54,672 nt of DNA from Saprospiraceae bacterium (GCA_027488855.1 JAIYAV010000288.1:1-54672); one strand, 5' to 3'; shown: positions 32,830-42,052, counted from the stretch's first letter. Notes: generated by a model from the letters alone, not told the origin. Program-made: numbers and translations.

Positions 32830-35307
32830 TTACCTGCTTTTGAAATAATCGGCTAGTTCTGGGCAGTTTTTGAGGCATTCTTGGTAGGCTAGGGTTTGGC
32901 CGTATTTGGTGCGGAAAGTGCTGAAAATTGGGGAAATGTAGGTCACTTTACCTTTGTCAAAATACTCTTTGTCGAATTCTCCGTCAACAATTTTTGAAAA
33001 CTTTTCACAGTAACCAAGCATGTAAGTTGCTCTCGCTGCCAGTTCTATATTGGGGGTGGTTTGTAATGCTTTTTGGTAATATGCAACTGCTCGACTCAAT
33101 TTGTAGTAGACCCGGGGCACACGCTCAGTTTCGGGATTATGGGATTTGCGATCTTGGAAGCCCCAACCATAGCTTACCGCAGATTTTCCATAACTGTCCA
33201 TCATCCACCACCGGCCCCAGTAGCTTGAATTGAAATAGGCATTAGCCAGAAGGTAAGCAGCTTCGGCTTGTTGAGGGCCAGTTTTTGCAGCCAATTCTTC
33301 CAATTGGAGCATTTTTTTAACCATTGCCTTTTTACTACCTAGCTCCAGCCTTTTCCCCTCCCAAGGAAAACTTTGGGCATCAACAAATGGATCATGGGTC
33401 AAAAAACTGCCAAATTCATAAGTATCCCGCCAATAGGTATCGGGTAATTGTTCGAAAGCTTCGAGAGCTACCTTCAAACGGTTTTGGCGAAACGCAATGG
33501 TGCCTTTTAGATCGTACAGTTGTTCAATTGTAGGAAGCGTATTAATGGGGCCATGTGGGTCATCATCCCAAGGTTCAGGCTCTATTTTTTCGAGTGTGCA
33601 AAGAGTATCTGTCAAGAGTTTTTCAAAACTTGAGCGTACTTTTTTTTGAGCTAATGCAATCACATCATCCATGTCTTTTAATGAAGCAAATCGATCAAAA
33701 TAACTAATCGCAGCATAGTAATCGCTACTCCAGTCTCGGCCACCATTGGTAGGCACAATCATAGCACGTCGATGCAGTAAACCTGCCGAAACAACATCTC
33801 CTTTTTGATGATATAGTCTTGAAAAATAAAGCATCAATTTGGGATAAATGCGCAACATGCTATCCAGTAAATTGGATTGATCCCGAATGGTAGCAAAGTA
33901 TTGTACGATTTCTGCTTTTGCCTGGGCGGATCGGATGTCCATCAAATCGGGCAAAATCAATAGTTGAATCAAGTTTTTTTGCAACTGGAGAACGGTGTTT
34001 TTTTGGTCAGGTATTTTTTGTAAAAACAACTTTGCCTGAACAGGTTGATGGTCTAGGTAATACAAATGTGCAATAGCCAGATTGCCAAACTCTCGGGTTG
34101 TGAATCTATATTTCTGTACAAGAGATTCCAGCCAGTCTCGGGTTTGACGCAAATAGATCTGATCTTTTTTTAGGTTTTTTTTGAGGTAAGGAATTTCTTT
34201 CATCCATAAACCCCGATCTTCTACGGGCATGTAATCAACACCTTCTACGCCATTCCAGGAAAAGTCATCCCGTTGGGCAAAAAAAGTGAATTTGGTAGTC
34301 AGTAGCCAATCTTCGATTTTGTTGATTTCCCTAAGGATCAATTGTGGCAAATAACGAGAACCAGGATCAAGCCTAGCTATCTGCTCCAGATATTTGAGGC
34401 TTCTTCCAGCATTCTTGTAGCATAAAAGCGTCAGAATCGCAGCTTTTTCACGCTGATTTTTAGTCAGGGCAAGAGCTTGTTCAAGTGCCTTTGGGTCTAC
34501 CAGAAGATGCACCCGGTGTTTTTTCGATTCGCACAAATCAAAAACCCTCGATAGGACGTAGTTGGATTCTGGTAGCTTATTTTCTGCAGTCAGTACTGCT
34601 GCTTTATGGAATTGAGCCCAAGGCATTAAAACGGAACCAGGATGATCGAGCGGAAAATATTGATTGCAATACTGCAAACATTCCTGGTTTAGGCCAGCAT
34701 AGCGGCATTGTACTACAAGCTGAAAAGCGTACCGTTGGATCAAAAAAGAATCTTTTACCACCTTTAGCCTGGCTTTCGCAAGCTTGATGAGGGCGTGGAT
34801 TTTTTGCTTAAAATCAAACAAATTTTCATCCAAACCCCAGGGATCTGCATCCGCAAAGTGGGCAAATTCAGCATGTATGGCAAGCTCCAGATAGTTTAGG
34901 GCATCTTGCTGAGTTGGGTCAAGGAGTTTTTTTACAAAGGTATTACCCGGTAAAAAATCATTTAATCGCTTTTCTTGAATTGCAGAGAGTACCTGATCCG
35001 AATTGCTTTGGTAAAGCACTTTGTGTACATCAGATATGGTTACTTCAGGCCCTAGGTAGTTTACCCATTCCTGACAATTGCGTTGGTAGTCCTTCTTTTC
35101 CGGATTCTGAATTGGGTAAGCGAAAGGTGGGTCAAAGAACAAGTTAAAAGGAGACAGTATTGAATCTGTAACGAGTTTAGGATTAAAAAACACCATCCGG
35201 TATTCATCGTGAAAATAATACACCCCACACCCATCTGTCCGACCAATGGGCAGCAAAGCCATCACCAAAATAACTGCCCAGATAATAGATTCGCGCAGCC
35301 TAATCAT
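32830..35307 (-). CDS. Large secreted helical protein, tandem paralogue 1
   Basis: An 825-residue protein with a signal peptide (MIRLRESIIWAVILVMALLP) and then GRTDGCGVYYFHDEYRM. It aligns from end to end with the next gene, including NCQEWVNYLGPEVTIS, ADPWGLDEN, DPGSRYLPQLILREINKIED, AYLLANAYFNSSYWGRWWM and CPELADYFK. By eye the DNA is somewhat more AT-rich than that of its sister, so the copies have drifted or one came from elsewhere. TPR-like helical repeats are likely. It starts 3 bases after the preceding lipoprotein gene and ends 12 bases before its paralogue, so it is co-transcribed with both. Confidence 0.75.
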   Translation of the reverse strand: MIRLRESIIWAVILVMALLPIGRTDGCGVYYFHDEYRMVFFNPKLVTDSILSPFNLFFDPPFAYPIQNPEKKDYQRNCQEWVNYLGPEVTISDVHKVLYQSNSDQVLSAIQEKRLNDFLPGNTFVKKLLDPTQQDALNYLELAIHAEFAHFADADPWGLDENLFDFKQKIHALIKLAKARLKVVKDSFLIQRYAFQLVVQCRYAGLNQECLQYCNQYFPLDHPGSVLMPWAQFHKAAVLTAENKLPESNYVLSRVFDLCESKKHRVHLLVDPKALEQALALTKNQREKAAILTLLCYKNAGRSLKYLEQIARLDPGSRYLPQLILREINKIEDWLLTTKFTFFAQRDDFSWNGVEGVDYMPVEDRGLWMKEIPYLKKNLKKDQIYLRQTRDWLESLVQKYRFTTREFGNLAIAHLYYLDHQPVQAKLFLQKIPDQKNTVLQLQKNLIQLLILPDLMDIRSAQAKAEIVQYFATIRDQSNLLDSMLRIYPKLMLYFSRLYHQKGDVVSAGLLHRRAMIVPTNGGRDWSSDYYAAISYFDRFASLKDMDDVIALAQKKVRSSFEKLLTDTLCTLEKIEPEPWDDDPHGPINTLPTIEQLYDLKGTIAFRQNRLKVALEAFEQLPDTYWRDTYEFGSFLTHDPFVDAQSFPWEGKRLELGSKKAMVKKMLQLEELAAKTGPQQAEAAYLLANAYFNSSYWGRWWMMDSYGKSAVSYGWGFQDRKSHNPETERVPRVYYKLSRAVAYYQKALQTTPNIELAARATYMLGYCEKFSKIVDGEFDKEYFDKGKVTYISPIFSTFRTKYGQTLAYQECLKNCPELADYFKSR

Positions 35308-35310
35308 GTC

Positions 35311-36456
35311 TCAATTCTTTTTCAATGCATTAAAATATGCCTGTAAACTCACTTGATTCTCCTTTATCTTGTGGTATTCCCAATCAAAAAACGCCACTCT
35401 GGAAATTCGCCCGCGCAATTTTTCCTTGATCACCTTCAAGGTCTCCTGCATCTGTTCTGGCGTGCTACCATCCATCCGAATCAGGTCGCCCTCGCGCAGG
35501 TAGTCTTGGCGGATCACCGTGTCTTGTTTCACCCGGTATTGGTTGTCTTCTTCTTTTTGCAAATAAGTTTCCGTCCCAGGAGTACTGGGCGATAAGTCGC
35601 GCAACAAACCCTGAAATACCCCCGCCCGATACCAGGCCCCCCAATTGAACTGAGGCAGGGCCAATTCCATTTCCAGCGGGTATTTTTTGCCTTTGAGGTA
35701 TTGTTTGACTATGTTGGCGTCCAAAATGGCGTTGGACTCGCTCATTTTTTTAGGATCACCCGTATTGTAACACATCAGCATCACCTTTTTTACTGGTGGG
35801 ATACCCATCGTTTTGCGGTCGCGGTATTGGTGCAGGCGCAGGGTGCTGGTAATGGCAAAATCGGGGGCGGATTCCTGCAGTGATTTTAAAAAAGTAAAAT
35901 ATTTATCGCGGGTGCTGAGCGTCCAATCACAATCGATTTGGATTTCGACAATTTTTTTGCGCCAGTCCCGCTTCAAAGAATCGATGATATCGCTGCGTTC
36001 CTCCCAGGTTAGGCGCTCGGGGAAACGATTGTAATAGGAGTAGTTGAATACGTGGTTCTCCAGCTCTTCGTTGATTTGTGCAATTTTGCGGGCCACCTTG
36101 GAGGCTAGTACTAGAATGTCCTGCTCCTTGATCTGCGTAAAAGTCCGGTTGGTGATGTACACCGTTGGAGTTACCGTCTTTTTATCCCAACCACGGGTAC
36201 TCCTGATTTCAAGTACTCCGGTGGGTATGGCTGTGGCATATCCAGCACTCCAGTCTACGTCAAAATACCGCAAGAAAAAGTGCTGACTGCGCATTTGATC
36301 CACCAGTCCGGCATCAGCCGTGTCGAATTGTAAAGTGGTTTTCCAATAATAAAATGCCGGGCCAGCGTCTTTGATCACCTGGCCTTGGCAACTGGGGAGA
36401 GCCAAGGCAATACTTACGATCCAGAGTATTGAAACAAGGCGGATTTTGTGCAACAT
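35311..36456 (-). CDS. Lipoprotein with DUF3142-like (TIM-barrel-like) features
   Basis: A 381-residue lipoprotein (lipobox ending ALPSC, Cys23). The pattern VEIQIDCDWTLSTRDKYFTF, then FAITSTLRLHQYRD and KVMLMCYNTGD, recalls DUF3142 and glycosidase-like barrels, where the beta-strand Asp residues sit at the strand ends. I am not certain of the family. It is the first gene of the operon that continues with the two 820-residue paralogues and the DUF5916 protein, suggesting a cell-envelope system with a surface lipoprotein, two periplasmic helical proteins and an outer-membrane component. Confidence 0.65.
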   Translation of the reverse strand: MLHKIRLVSILWIVSIALALPSCQGQVIKDAGPAFYYWKTTLQFDTADAGLVDQMRSQHFFLRYFDVDWSAGYATAIPTGVLEIRSTRGWDKKTVTPTVYITNRTFTQIKEQDILVLASKVARKIAQINEELENHVFNYSYYNRFPERLTWEERSDIIDSLKRDWRKKIVEIQIDCDWTLSTRDKYFTFLKSLQESAPDFAITSTLRLHQYRDRKTMGIPPVKKVMLMCYNTGDPKKMSESNAILDANIVKQYLKGKKYPLEMELALPQFNWGAWYRAGVFQGLLRDLSPSTPGTETYLQKEEDNQYRVKQDTVIRQDYLREGDLIRMDGSTPEQMQETLKVIKEKLRGRISRVAFFDWEYHKIKENQVSLQAYFNALKKN

Positions 36457-36599
36457 GGATTGAATTTAATGGTAGAAAGATAAGTAAGCTGGCGGAATTT
36501 TGCGTGGGAAATGTGCTCAATATTACCAAAAGCGATGTTAACGAGCGTAAAATGTTTTGCTGGGTGATCTTGATCACTAAATAGGAGTTGCTAGGGCCC

Positions 36600-36607
36600 T
36601 AACTTTG
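36600..36607 (+). promoter_or_regulatory. Candidate -7 box for the DUF2892 gene
   Basis: TAACTTTG is an exact TAnnTTTG match, 41 bases before the ATG at 36649. No TTG lies at the ideal distance upstream (the nearest are 9 or 27 bases away), so the promoter is only partly supported. Confidence 0.35.
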
Positions 36608-36648
36608 AATCAAAAGCAAGATTCTATTCACCTTAAAACTTTATCAAC

Positions 36649-36858
36649 ATGAAAAAGAACATGGGCAATGTGGACAAGATTGTTCGCCTGATTTTGGCGG
36701 CAGTGTTTGGGTATTTGTTTTTCTCTGGTGCGGTTGTAGGCGCATTGGGCTATGTTTTGGTGGCATTGGGTGCCATTTTTGTCGTGACCAGCTTCATCAG
36801 TTTTTGCCCACTTTATACAATGGTAGGACTTTCTACTTGTCCGGTCAAACAATCGTAA
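36649..36858 (+). CDS. DUF2892 (YgaP-like) two-helix membrane protein
   Basis: A 69-residue protein, MKKNMGNVDKIVRLILAAVF and onward, with two membrane helices and the closing SFCPLYTMVGLSTC. This is the DUF2892 domain, which is also the membrane part of the YgaP rhodanese. The conserved N-terminal GxxDrxiR and C-terminal CPlY..lG..TC are present. In YgaP the domain is linked to sulfur transfer; stand-alone copies are of unknown role. It is monocistronic, with a strong terminator at 36893-36931. Confidence 0.9.
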   Translation: MKKNMGNVDKIVRLILAAVFGYLFFSGAVVGALGYVLVALGAIFVVTSFISFCPLYTMVGLSTCPVKQS

Positions 36859-36892
36859 TTGGTCTTTTCGCTATAAGTTTAATGTTGCATCG

Positions 36893-36931
36893 GGCTGTTC
36901 GGGAAAGGATTCTTGAACAGCCTGTTTTTTT
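36893..36931 (+). terminator. Rho-independent terminator after the DUF2892 gene
   Basis: The stem GGCTGTTC/GAACAGCC (8 base pairs, 36893-36900 and 36915-36922) is followed by TGTTTTTTTG. It lies 35 bases after the DUF2892 stop codon. Confidence 0.85.
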
Positions 36932-36971
36932 GTTTGGAACAAAGCTCAAAAGCTAGGTGTATATGGATAAA

Positions 36972-37147
36972 ACCATACTAATGGATATTTTTGTATTTCA
37001 GAATCGAAGGACATGAATTGCCACGTGCTTTAGCGCGTGGATGGAGATTGTCTTTTTGATGGACTTTAGTCCTAGCATTAATGTTTAAGCGAGGGCTAAA
37101 GCACGTGGCAATTCATGTCCTCCGAGTAAAATGTCCAGTAGTGTGGG
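36972..37147. mobile_element. MITE-like palindromic element with CTTTAG hairpins, copy B (internally deleted)
   Basis: This is the reverse complement of the element at 19635-19846, with terminal repeats ACCATACTAATGGATATTTT and the inverse of ACTGGACATTTT. The inner order is CCACGTGCTTTAGCGCGTGG, GGACTTTAGTCC and GGGCTAAAGCACGTGG. Compared with copy A about 36 bases are missing, exactly between two hairpins sharing the core GCTTTAGC, so the deletion probably arose by recombination between those cores. It sits between the DUF2892 terminator and the DinB gene. Confidence 0.88.
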
Positions 37148-37166
37148 ATAAAACACGCTTAAATCC

Positions 37167-37607
37167 ATGAAAGCATTATTTGAAAAGCTCTACACTTTCC
37201 AACGCCATTACAACCTGCAAATGGTGGAACACTTCGAAGCAAATGGTGCCGCAGTTCCCGAGCGCGACATTCCCCTGTTCAGTCACGTGCTCAACGCACA
37301 CCAAATCTGGAATGCCCGGATTTTGGGACTGGAGCCATTCAAAGTTTTTGATGTGCATCCGGTAGCGGCCATGCGCCAAATTGTGGAAGACAACCACAAA
37401 AATTCGCTGCGGATTTTAGAGGAGTGCGACTTGAGTCAGCGGTTCAATTATCGAAATTCACAAGGAGAGGAGTTCTCCAATCTGATTGAGGAGATACTAT
37501 TTCATGTAATCAATCACACCACTTACCATCGGGGGCAGATCATGTCGGATTTTCGGCAGGCGGGCTTGGAGCCTTTCGCGTCGGATTACTCGATGTACAC
37601 CCGGTAA
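37167..37607 (+). CDS. DinB/YfiT family protein
   Basis: A 146-residue four-helix-bundle protein of the DinB superfamily. The metal-binding His triad is visible: His45 (LNAHQIWNARIL) and His117/His121 (FHVINHTTYHRGQIMSDFRQ). Members include thiol-dependent transferases such as bacillithiol S-transferases, and proteins of unknown role induced by DNA damage. No operon partner. The end pattern ASDYSMYTR is typical of this Bacteroidota subgroup. It begins 20 bases after the MITE-like element, which must therefore contribute to its leader. Confidence 0.9.
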   Translation: MKALFEKLYTFQRHYNLQMVEHFEANGAAVPERDIPLFSHVLNAHQIWNARILGLEPFKVFDVHPVAAMRQIVEDNHKNSLRILEECDLSQRFNYRNSQGEEFSNLIEEILFHVINHTTYHRGQIMSDFRQAGLEPFASDYSMYTR

Positions 37608-37620
37608 TAAATTATGCTTG

Positions 37621-37737
37621 CCTTAGGTGATTCTTAAGTGCCTTAGGTTTCTTAGGTGGTGAAAAAAGAAACGCACTGCGGAGCAGGGCATATTTTCACC
37701 ACCTAAGAAACCTCAGGCACCTAAGACACACCTAAGG
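37621..37737. repeat. Palindromic element with CTTAGGTG arms, copy B
   Basis: The left arm CCTTAGGTGATTCTTAAGTG continues with CCTTAGGTTTCTTAGGTGG and TGAAAA. The right arm inverts it and ends CACACCTAAGG. The loop (about 37666-37690) is unlike that of the related element at 7348-7453, but the arm vocabulary (TTAGGTGG followed by an A-rich stretch) is shared. It lies between the convergent DinB and odhB genes, where it may act as a terminator in both directions. Confidence 0.82.
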
Positions 37738-37744
37738 TTAAGGA

Positions 37745-39007
37745 TCAGATATCCAACAACATCGCAATTGGATCTTCCAACAACTCCTTCACCTTCACCA
37801 AAAAGGTCACCGAAGAACTGCCATCGATCACCCGGTGGTCGTACGACAGCGCCAGGTACATCATTGGGCGAATCTCAATTTTATCACCCACCGCTACTGG
37901 ACGGTTTTTGATGCCGTGCATGCCCAAGATTGCCGATTGCGGCTCGTTGATGATGGGTGTGCTGAGCAATGAACCAAACACCCCACCGTTGGTGATGGTA
38001 AAGGTACCGCCACTCATTTCTTCGAGGGTGAGGCTACCATTGCGCGCTTTGCCAGCCAGGTTTTTCAGTTCGATTTCAATTTCGGCGAAGCTCAGCGACT
38101 CCACATTGCGGATCGGTGGAACCACCAAACCTGCTGGAGTAGAAATCGCAAAAGAGATATCGGCGTAGTTGTGGTACACAAATTCTTCGCCATCGATCAT
38201 GGCGTTGACTTCGGGCATTTGCAACAATATTTTGGCGCAAGCCTTGGCAAACAAGGACATGAAGCCCAGTTTGATGCCATATTTGGCCACAAATTTATCC
38301 TGGTATTTTTCACGCAGCGCCATCAACTCGGTCAGGTCAACCTCATTGAAGGTGGTCAACATCGCCGTTTCGTTTTTGGCACTTACCAAACGTTTGGCGA
38401 TGGTGCGGCGCATCCGCGTCATTTTTTTGCGCTCAACTTCCCGCGAAAAAGCAACTGCTGGTGCACTGGCTTTGGGTGCTGGAGTAGCGGCTGGAGCCTC
38501 TACTTTAGGCGCAGGAGTGCTGGTTTTGGCATCCACCGCCTTGATCGCATCCTCTTTGGTGATGCGGCCATCACGACCGGTGCCAGCCACACTGCCAGCA
38601 GGAATTTCGTTTTCTTTCAAAATTTTACCGGCGGAAGGGGAGGGGTGGCCCGTAGCGTAATTGCTGGTGGCCGCAGGAGTAGGCTCGGCAACTTTCGCTG
38701 CCACAGGTGTACTGGCCGCAGCGGGTTTGTCGGCAGGTGGTGTGCTTGGCGCATCGGCACCTGCGCTTACACTGGTATCGATTTTGGCCACCAGTGCCCC
38801 AATTTCGAGATCATCCCCTTCTTTGGCGATGTGGATGAGTTTGCCCGTAGCTTCCGATGGAAATTCCAGGGTCGCTTTATCAGATTCGAATTCACAAAGG
38901 GATTCGTCAATTTTGACAAAGGCTCCGTCTTCTTTTAACCAACGGGACAAGGTTACTTCGTTTATGGATTCACCGATCGCGGGAACCCTCAATTCTACTA
39001 CACTCAT
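37745..39007 (-). CDS. odhB: 2-oxoglutarate dehydrogenase E2 component, dihydrolipoyl succinyltransferase
   Basis: A 420-residue acyltransferase of the TCA-cycle 2-oxoglutarate dehydrogenase complex. The N-terminal lipoyl domain (1-80) has the lipoylated Lys44 in [11 protein letters not shown] Pro/Ala-rich linker follows, then the peripheral E1/E3-binding domain ([27 protein letters not shown]), a second linker, and the catalytic domain (about 190-420) with SYDHRVIDG (His391, Asp395). The start [14 protein letters not shown] at 39007 is the usual one. The E1 gene is not in the window. Confidence 0.96.
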   Translation of the reverse strand: MSVVELRVPAIGESINEVTLSRWLKEDGAFVKIDESLCEFESDKATLEFPSEATGKLIHIAKEGDDLEIGALVAKIDTSVSAGADAPSTPPADKPAAASTPVAAKVAEPTPAATSNYATGHPSPSAGKILKENEIPAGSVAGTGRDGRITKEDAIKAVDAKTSTPAPKVEAPAATPAPKASAPAVAFSREVERKKMTRMRRTIAKRLVSAKNETAMLTTFNEVDLTELMALREKYQDKFVAKYGIKLGFMSLFAKACAKILLQMPEVNAMIDGEEFVYHNYADISFAISTPAGLVVPPIRNVESLSFAEIEIELKNLAGKARNGSLTLEEMSGGTFTITNGGVFGSLLSTPIINEPQSAILGMHGIKNRPVAVGDKIEIRPMMYLALSYDHRVIDGSSSVTFLVKVKELLEDPIAMLLDI

Positions 39008-39116
39008 AGTGGTTTCGAGGTCAAATGTTGTCGGAATGGCAGTGCGGTTTAAGCTCTGCTCTTTGGCGCTGCGAAGTTCTGGCAATTGTATTAAACAAAC
39101 AAACAAAAGGCCGGGT

Positions 39117-40055
39117 TTATTCCGCTCCTAAAGGTTTAAAGTAATAAATCATACCGGGCATGCCATCGCCTGCTTCGTTGGAGATGAATAGCCCACCTTT
39201 GGAGTCAAAACAAAGGCCTTCGGGTTGTTGGTGCACCTTGCCTTTCAACTTCTCCAAATAAACAACTTCACCCTGGAAATTGATCACCATAAAAATATTG
39301 CCTACTGCGGATAACAGGTATAAATTGCCATTCAAAGGGTGTACGGCGATAGAAGAGGGGCTGAATTCAAATTCATTGGGATTGGAAAAAAAATCAATGA
39401 CTTTTTCCAGCCGAGCCTCCCTGGCGTGAGCCTGGAGGTATTTTTGTACTTCGGGTTGGCCAATGGTGAGGATCGGCGTGGTATTTAGTGCCTTTTTGTT
39501 CAAATCAAAAGCGTAAATGGCCTTTCGGTTTTGCAATTCAGCGGCTTTACCAGCCTTACCTTTGCAGGCGAGCAAAAGGCGGTTGTTGTTTTTATCATAA
39601 CCCAATCCTTCTACGTCATTTTCTTTGTTGAGCTCGGTATTGAAGGGCTCGGTGGTTTGTTCGTCGCGCTGATCCACATTTTTGATCAGGGTCAAAGTGC
39701 CCGTATTTTTGAGAATGTATACGTCTTTGCCCACAATCTCGACGCCCTCATAATCACCGAGTTTGCCAAAGGGGATCTCGCGTTTTACACTACCCGTGGC
39801 TTGATCGATGACAAACAAAATCCCCGATTCATCTTGCACTGCAAGCAGGTATTTGTCATTGTAACTCATGCTCAAACCCGAAATTTCGTTGAGCAGTTTG
39901 GGCATGGGCATGCTGCGGTCTGGCTCATTCAGGTTGTACGGAAACGCGGACTTGGGGAAAACCTCAGTGGTTTTTAAACTATCCACCGGTTTTGGTGTAG
40001 GCTGACAAGCCCAGACGAGGAAGCTCATAGCAAGGGTCAAAAACATTGTTTTCAT
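39117..40055 (-). CDS. SdiA-regulated/phytase-like beta-propeller lipoprotein
   Basis: A 312-residue lipoprotein (lipobox LVWAC, Cys17). The body repeats beta-propeller patterns: [75 protein letters not shown] and [20 protein letters not shown]. These are the hallmarks of the SdiA-regulated/esterase-phytase-like family. The role is uncertain; members may be lactonase- or phytase-like. It lies 109 bases upstream of odhB on the same strand, but the metabolic link is not evident. Confidence 0.82.
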   Translation of the reverse strand: MKTMFLTLAMSFLVWACQPTPKPVDSLKTTEVFPKSAFPYNLNEPDRSMPMPKLLNEISGLSMSYNDKYLLAVQDESGILFVIDQATGSVKREIPFGKLGDYEGVEIVGKDVYILKNTGTLTLIKNVDQRDEQTTEPFNTELNKENDVEGLGYDKNNNRLLLACKGKAGKAAELQNRKAIYAFDLNKKALNTTPILTIGQPEVQKYLQAHAREARLEKVIDFFSNPNEFEFSPSSIAVHPLNGNLYLLSAVGNIFMVINFQGEVVYLEKLKGKVHQQPEGLCFDSKGGLFISNEAGDGMPGMIYYFKPLGAE

Positions 40056-40136
40056 TGGTTTGGAATAAAAAAATGGTTCAATTTTCTAGCCTTAGCTCAT
40101 AATGTTGCTATCATTGCGCTTCAATAATACGCAAAG

Positions 40137-40667
40137 ATGATTACTGTTAATAACCTTCATTTTAAACCATTTATTGCGGCTGAAACCATTCAGCAGCGGA
40201 TTGATGAATTGGGCGTCGCTTTGCGCGAAAGATATGCTGGTCAACGGCCCCTTTTCATCGGCATTTTAAATGGAGCTTTCATTTTTACCGCCGACCTGGT
40301 GCGTGCTGCTGAGCTGGAATGTGAAGTGACCTTTATGCGCTTGTCTTCTTACGCGGGACTACAATCCACTGGACAGGTTACCACCAATATGGGGCTGGAT
40401 ATCGAGATCAAAGACCGCCACGTCATTCTGGTGGAGGACATCATCGACTCGGGCCGCACTTTGTATGAACTGAGCAAAAACATGCGCGAACAAGGGCCTG
40501 CTTCGGTAGCGATTGCTACCTTGTTGCTCAAGCCGGATGCGCTGCAATTTCCATTGGAGGCTGATTTTGTGGGCTTTTCCATTCCTTCCAAGTTTGTGAT
40601 TGGTTATGGTTTGGATTACAATCAAGCGGGGCGGGAGTTGAAGGAGATTTATCAGTTGGCGGAGTGA
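40137..40667 (+). CDS. hpt: Hypoxanthine phosphoribosyltransferase
   Basis: A 176-residue type I phosphoribosyltransferase. The PRPP-binding motif VILVEDIIDSGRTL is at about 96-109, the dipeptide region GILNGAFIF at about 42-50, and the flexible-loop SSYAG at about 70-74. Together with the length this identifies HPRT. It converts hypoxanthine (and often guanine) plus PRPP to IMP or GMP for purine salvage in the cytoplasm. It is divergent from the preceding lipoprotein gene and monocistronic. Confidence 0.95.
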   Translation: MITVNNLHFKPFIAAETIQQRIDELGVALRERYAGQRPLFIGILNGAFIFTADLVRAAELECEVTFMRLSSYAGLQSTGQVTTNMGLDIEIKDRHVILVEDIIDSGRTLYELSKNMREQGPASVAIATLLLKPDALQFPLEADFVGFSIPSKFVIGYGLDYNQAGRELKEIYQLAE

Positions 40668-40778
40668 AGAGCTGAATATTTAAGGCGTATAGGGTGCAAC
40701 ATCTGGCTTCAACTAGATTATCAAATTTTGTGAGGTAACGTAAAAAAGGTACTTTATTGCTCGATTCCATCAATCATC

Positions 40779-40940
40779 TTGTAACCCCTTGTTTCAACGA
40801 GGGGATGGAAAGCTCTCCCTTCATTACATCTAACATCCTTCCAGTGGCTTGCATCTCATGTTTGATGCGCGCTCTGGAAGGATGTTAGATGTGAGTGCGT
40901 GGGTGGCCTTGAGTCCCGCCGATAAAGCGGCGGGTTACAA
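40779..40940. repeat. REP-like palindromic element (TTGTAACCC ends)
   Basis: The outer ends TTGTAACCCC and CGGGTTACAA are inverse. Just inside are two small hairpins, CCCCTTGTTTCAACGAGGGG and CCCGCCGATAAAGCGGCGGG. The centre has a perfect 18-base inverted repeat, CATCTAACATCCTTCCAG (40827-40844) and its inverse at 40874-40891. Only one copy is in the window. It occupies most of the 401-base gap between hpt and the next gene; the remaining ~130 bases show no gene. Confidence 0.85.
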
Positions 40941-41068
40941 TGGCAGATATGATTGGTCGGTGTATGTAAAATTCGGGCTAAAATTCCTCGGAAAATGCCC
41001 CAATTTGGCTTAAAGTTGAGTAAAATTTATCAGAGATTCAATCGTTTGACTTAAAAATAAATATCGCT

Positions 41069-41974
41069 ATGAAATGTAATGTCTTGAAGTATTCAGTGTT
41101 TTTATTTTTTATGTTCAGTTGCACTCAAATAAAGGCACAAGGGCCAGAAAATGACCTAAAAGTTCATGATCTGAGCGGGAAAGTTAAATCCTGCAAACAA
41201 TCTACATTCGAAGCTGTTGATAAATTTGGGGTTGTTCAAAAAGGAAAACGTATTGATGAACATTTTGAATCCAACCAGCTTTTATATTTTAATGAAATTG
41301 GAAAATGTGTAACAACTTTTGATTACGATTCTTCAGGTAAGCTAGAATCAAAGGCAGTATGTATCTATGACTCAGGTTCTAAATTGATCGAAGAGACAGT
41401 ATATGCCAGCTCAGGCCAGCTGACAGAAAAATATATTTGCACTTATTCGCAGGGGAGAATATCTCAATTGGCGAAATACAATTCAGCAGGAGGTTTGCTT
41501 AAAAAGACGCTGTATGAATACAATAGTATGAATCAAAAAATAGAAAGTAGAGAATATCTTGTAGATGGTACAAAAGGAGAAAAAGAAACTTGGAAATATG
41601 ATAAACAAGGAGTTTTGGCAGAGTATAGCAATTACGAGGGATCGGGAGAGTTATCTTATACAATTAAGTTTGATAAAAATGGGAATGCTTTAGAATCGAA
41701 TTTTATCAAACTTGGTTTTAAATTTTTTAATCGATATGATGCAAATGGAAACAAAATAGAGTCAACTCAAAAAGATGTTAATTACGAAATCAAACACTTC
41801 TACACATACGATGACAAGAGAAACTTAATCAAAGAAAAACAAGTTTCAAATGGAGACACAGACCTTACCACCTACGAATACACCTACGACCAACACCAAA
41901 ACTGGATCAAACGTATCGAATACCTCAATGGCATACCCCAGTACCTCGTAGAACGTGAGATTGAATACTACTAA
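41069..41974 (+). CDS. Secreted YD/RHS-like repeat protein, hypothetical
   Basis: A 301-residue protein with a lipoprotein-like N-terminus (VFLFFMFSCTQ) and a body of short tyrosine/aspartate repeats (TFDYDSSGKLESK, CIYDSGSKLIEE, YNSAGGLLKKTLYEYN, KYDKQGVLAEYSNY, TYDDKRNLIKEKQ, TYDQHQNWIKRIEY). These repeats resemble the YD repeats of RHS proteins, which fold into beta structures, but there is no toxin tip or core motif. The gene is clearly more AT-rich than its neighbours. A surface or periplasmic role is likely; the exact function is unknown. Confidence 0.7.
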   Translation: MKCNVLKYSVFLFFMFSCTQIKAQGPENDLKVHDLSGKVKSCKQSTFEAVDKFGVVQKGKRIDEHFESNQLLYFNEIGKCVTTFDYDSSGKLESKAVCIYDSGSKLIEETVYASSGQLTEKYICTYSQGRISQLAKYNSAGGLLKKTLYEYNSMNQKIESREYLVDGTKGEKETWKYDKQGVLAEYSNYEGSGELSYTIKFDKNGNALESNFIKLGFKFFNRYDANGNKIESTQKDVNYEIKHFYTYDDKRNLIKEKQVSNGDTDLTTYEYTYDQHQNWIKRIEYLNGIPQYLVEREIEYY

Positions 41975-42019
41975 TAAACTTGTTTTGAAATTTGCTTAGC
42001 ACTTCACATCAAAAACAGT

Positions 42020-42027
42020 TATTTTTG
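42020..42027 (+). promoter_or_regulatory. Candidate -7 box upstream of the XisI-family gene
   Basis: TATTTTTG matches TAnnTTTG, 25 bases before the ATG at 42053. The closest upstream TTG is at 41992, slightly too far (25 bases), so the match is partial. Confidence 0.35.
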
Positions 42028-42052
42028 ACGAGAAATCTGAAATCATCAGCGA

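Noticed and set aside
36649..36858. Minus-strand open frame opposite the DUF2892 gene
   Set aside because: The plus-strand protein matches DUF2892 throughout and is followed by a plus-strand terminator.
41069..42052. A possible xisH gene before xisI
   Set aside because: The upstream gene is a YD-repeat secreted protein with a lipoprotein-like N-terminus, unlike XisH.
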